From NCBI RefSeq assembly GCF_013823385.1, contig NZ_PNMA01000021.1, forward strand, positions 1 through 64,000: a stretch of 64,000 nucleotides of DNA. Reading direction: 5' to 3'. The notes under the pieces are model-generated. The model was not told the DNA's origin, searched no databases, and was given only the letters and a program-made list of their open reading frames with translations. Origin of the DNA: Hyphomonas sp. GTDB lineage: Bacteria; Pseudomonadota; Alphaproteobacteria; Caulobacterales; Hyphomonadaceae. The position numbers and the translations under genes were made by a program. Position 1 is the stretch's first letter, and every line of letters starts with the position of its first letter. Positions 61,901 to 64,000 of this stretch are shown here, piece by piece.

Positions 61901-63265
61901 ATGGCCGACGGACTGCTCGATACCGCGCTGGGCGCCGGGGTCTCCCCGGAAGACGTACAGGCAATTTCCGATGCCATAGACATCGAGGAGCTGAAAACGC
62001 TCATCCTCGACCTGGCAAACATCTACAGCCCGTCAACCGGCGAAGCGGAAGCCTCCGCCTTTGTCCATGACTGGATGGAGCGCGAGGGCTTCCGCCCGCT
62101 CAGCGTGGGCGCCGTACCCCACCGCCAGAATGTCATCGGCAGCTATGGCGGCAACGGGCCGGGAAAAAACCTTCTGTTCACGGCGCATCTGGATACCGAG
62201 AGCGAGCCTGCCGACCCCGTGATCCTCGCCAAGACAAGGCGGCCTGAAAGCGTGAAAAACCGCGAATGGCGCGAATGCTGGCTGGAAGATGGCAAGTTCT
62301 ATGGCTATGCTGTCGCCAATGATCGCGGCCCCATGTCCTGCATGCTGATGGCCGCCAAGGCGCTCAGAAAGGCCGGCTACGATCTCGCCGGCCGCATGTA
62401 TCTCACCGCCTGCCCCGGCGAATGCGGCCCCGAGCCCATCGAGGAACATGGCGGCATCGACCATATGGGCAAGGAAATCGGCGCCCACTACATGTTCCAT
62501 CATGGCGGCGTCGCGCCCGATTTTGCCATCGCCGCCGAGGGCACCGATTTCGGCGTCACCTGGCTCGGCTGCGGCAGCGCAATGTTCCGTATACGCCTCT
62601 ACGGACAGTCCATCTTTCGTCCGCTCCTGAACGCGCCCAGGGCCACCGCTGATCATCCCAGCTCCATCTACCATCTCGGGCCCGTCATCGAAGCGCTCCA
62701 CGCCTGGTCGCTCGAATACGAAGCCGGCAACGTCTACCGCGCCAGGGGCGGCACCTCCATCCCCAAGGCTACGATCAGCTGCGTCCAGGCCGGCTCCCCC
62801 CATAGCGGGGGAACCGAAATCGCCGCCCTCTATGTCTGCTGCGATCTTACGCCAAAGCAGAAGGCTGCCCAGGTATTGCACGAGCTGGAAGCGGTGATGC
62901 GTTCCCTGCCGGGCATCGAGTTCGAGGTAGAGCCTGTCAATGTCAGCCATGGCTACGAGGCCGATGACGCCGAAGTCGCGCCGCTGGTGGCCGGCGTCGA
63001 CGCCGCCGTCCAGTCCGTACTCGGACAGCCCGTTGAAATCGCCAAGCCGGTCTATTCCAGCATGTGGCGCGACCATAACGTGTTCAACATGCACCGCGTC
63101 CCCGCCATCACATTCGGCCCGGTCCGCTGGCGCCCTTCGCCGGAAGATTTCTTCAAATGCACGCTGATGTATGCCCTCACCGCCCTGTCCATCTGCGGCC
63201 GCGCTGAGGGGGACGTGCACCGGCGCGCGGGCAAGACCGTCTATGGCGACAATCCCTTCGGTTAG
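61901..63265 (+). CDS. M20-family metallopeptidase/amidohydrolase, copy 2
   Basis: The 454-residue paralogue of the protein encoded at 56063 retains His96/Asp98 (TAHLDTE), Asp141 (ANDRGPM), Glu181-Glu182 (GPEPIEE), Glu213 (IAAEG) and the SSMWRDHNVFNMHR His, and it ends VYGDNPFG. It is collinear with copy 1 over its full length. The loop after HLDTE (SEPADPVILAKTRRPESV) and the CPGECG segment differ, suggesting different substrate specificity or a heteromer. GGAGAGGG precedes the ATG. It closes the second operon, 34 bases after the RutA-like gene, and its stop overlaps the convergent TetR gene by four bases. Confidence 0.87.
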   Translation: MADGLLDTALGAGVSPEDVQAISDAIDIEELKTLILDLANIYSPSTGEAEASAFVHDWMEREGFRPLSVGAVPHRQNVIGSYGGNGPGKNLLFTAHLDTESEPADPVILAKTRRPESVKNREWRECWLEDGKFYGYAVANDRGPMSCMLMAAKALRKAGYDLAGRMYLTACPGECGPEPIEEHGGIDHMGKEIGAHYMFHHGGVAPDFAIAAEGTDFGVTWLGCGSAMFRIRLYGQSIFRPLLNAPRATADHPSSIYHLGPVIEALHAWSLEYEAGNVYRARGGTSIPKATISCVQAGSPHSGGTEIAALYVCCDLTPKQKAAQVLHELEAVMRSLPGIEFEVEPVNVSHGYEADDAEVAPLVAGVDAAVQSVLGQPVEIAKPVYSSMWRDHNVFNMHRVPAITFGPVRWRPSPEDFFKCTLMYALTALSICGRAEGDVHRRAGKTVYGDNPFG

Positions 63266-63894
63266 GCCGCAGCGCCGGGCTGTCGATCATCGAGCGCCAG
63301 ATACTTCATCAGCATATCCTGGAAAACCTGCTTCATTTCTTCAATATAGGCAGGATCGCGGGAGACACTTTCGATATACACGCCCCTGTAGAACGCCGCC
63401 ATCACGGCGATCACCACACCGGGCACCCGCAGCCCGGAAAGCTCCGGAAAGAATTCATCATAGCCCGTGATGACTTCTTCAATGCGGGTCTTCGCAGAGC
63501 GCTTGTAGAGCGCCAGCAATTCCTTGTCCGATCGCAGGGCAACGATCAGCTCGAACATGATCGGAAAGATCTCCTGGAACTCGCCCCACAGCACATCCAG
63601 GCGCCCGCGCAGATCCAGATCCGTCTTGCCCTCAAAGGCGCGGTGAACCTTCTCATAGCGCCAGTGTACAAAATGTTGGATGGCAGATGAAGTCAGCTCG
63701 ATCTTGCTGGAATAGTGATGGGTAATCGCGCCCCTGGAAACGCCTGCCGCATCAGCAATGTCCTGCAGCGATACACCGATATATCCCCGCTCCCCGATAC
63801 AGCGCAGCGTTGCATCCAGAACTTTGCGCTGCATGCTTTCGCTGCGGTCTTTCTGGGATCTTCTTTCGCGCTTTTCAGGCTTTTGGTCCGCCAT
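63262..63894 (-). CDS. TetR-family regulator
   Basis: The 210-residue protein has a TetR-type N-terminal helix-turn-helix (about 15-65: QRKVLDATLRCIGERGYIGVSLQDIADAAGVSRGAITHHYSSK in outline) and a helical ligand-binding C-terminal part. GGAGA precedes the ATG. The stop overlaps the M20 copy 2 stop by four bases in convergent orientation, which ties it physically to the locus. A nested inverted repeat just upstream of its start (63902-63943) is a likely autoregulatory operator. Its inducer may be a pathway metabolite. Confidence 0.87.
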   Translation of the reverse strand: MADQKPEKRERRSQKDRSESMQRKVLDATLRCIGERGYIGVSLQDIADAAGVSRGAITHHYSSKIELTSSAIQHFVHWRYEKVHRAFEGKTDLDLRGRLDVLWGEFQEIFPIMFELIVALRSDKELLALYKRSAKTRIEEVITGYDEFFPELSGLRVPGVVIAVMAAFYRGVYIESVSRDPAYIEEMKQVFQDMLMKYLALDDRQPGAAA

Positions 63895-63901
63895 CGGATT
63901 A

Positions 63902-63943
63902 TCTCCGGATGAGAGTTGGAGTTAAATCCAAGTGATCCGGAGA
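63902..63943. promoter_or_regulatory. Nested palindrome upstream of the TetR gene
   Basis: Outer arms TCTCCGGAT (63902-63910) and ATCCGGAGA (63935-63943) and inner arms TTGGA (63916-63920) and TCCAA (63927-63931) are almost concentric. The distance of 8 bases to the TetR start and the two-arm symmetry fit an autoregulatory operator. Confidence 0.55.
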
Positions 63944-64000
63944 ACCGGCTTGGTCACTCAGGGAATCTACGTAACATTATAGAAGTGGCGCGCGAAATTT

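Overview
The window looks like chromosomal DNA of an alphaproteobacterium. It is GC-rich with dense short intergenic gaps, a gene-transfer-agent-type terminase, many CoA-ester and monooxygenase genes, TonB-dependent receptors, and Tat-exported PhoX and PhoD phosphatases. The overall gene content suggests a member of the Hyphomonadaceae/Caulobacterales, but this is an inference from content. I see no rRNA, tRNA, CRISPR array or complete insertion sequence.

Layout. 0-5.4 kb: end of an ankyrin-repeat gene, palindromic repeats, a tyrosine phosphatase, a lower-GC pair (small basic protein plus membrane-anchored ParA-like ATPase), and the nucleotide-salvage pair cdd/amn. 5.4-9.1 kb: a repeat-rich island with five GC-rich double-palindrome modules around an orphan GTA-like terminase pair, a DUF559 nuclease-like gene and an unknown gene. 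9.1-18 kb: MBL-fold hydrolase, lipoproteins, a Crp-family regulator, a three-META-domain protein, PhoX, and an HscC Hsp70 with its atypical J-domain partner. 18-36 kb: a Baeyer-Villiger-type monooxygenase, then a split leucine/isovalerate pathway on the minus strand (MCC alpha, enoyl-CoA hydratase, MCC beta, isovaleryl-CoA dehydrogenase) interleaved with membrane proteins, a patatin, a hybrid histidine kinase and small enzymes. 36-51.5 kb: membrane-anchored GH24 lysozyme, MgtE, a second monooxygenase, PepSY and DUF2946 proteins, a LuxR/histidine-kinase pair, a TonB-dependent receptor and PhoD.

51.6-63.9 kb is the most interesting part. It is a self-contained catabolic locus: a GntR/FCD regulator, a TonB-dependent receptor, an isochorismatase-fold hydrolase (RutB-like), an M20 amidohydrolase, a flavin reductase (RutF-like), an MFS carrier, a second MFS carrier, a RutA-like flavin monooxygenase, a second M20 paralogue and a convergent TetR regulator. 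It has the enzymatic core of oxidative pyrimidine (Rut) ring opening but lacks the other rut genes. It adds outer-membrane uptake and duplicated M20 enzymes, so it probably attacks a larger or different cyclic amide. Three of its promoter regions carry one shared roughly 26-bp operator-like sequence, which ties the units together.

A dispersed 10-bp-periodic repeat (core TGTCCGGA) occurs three times, twice inside coding sequence (PepSY and PhoD genes).
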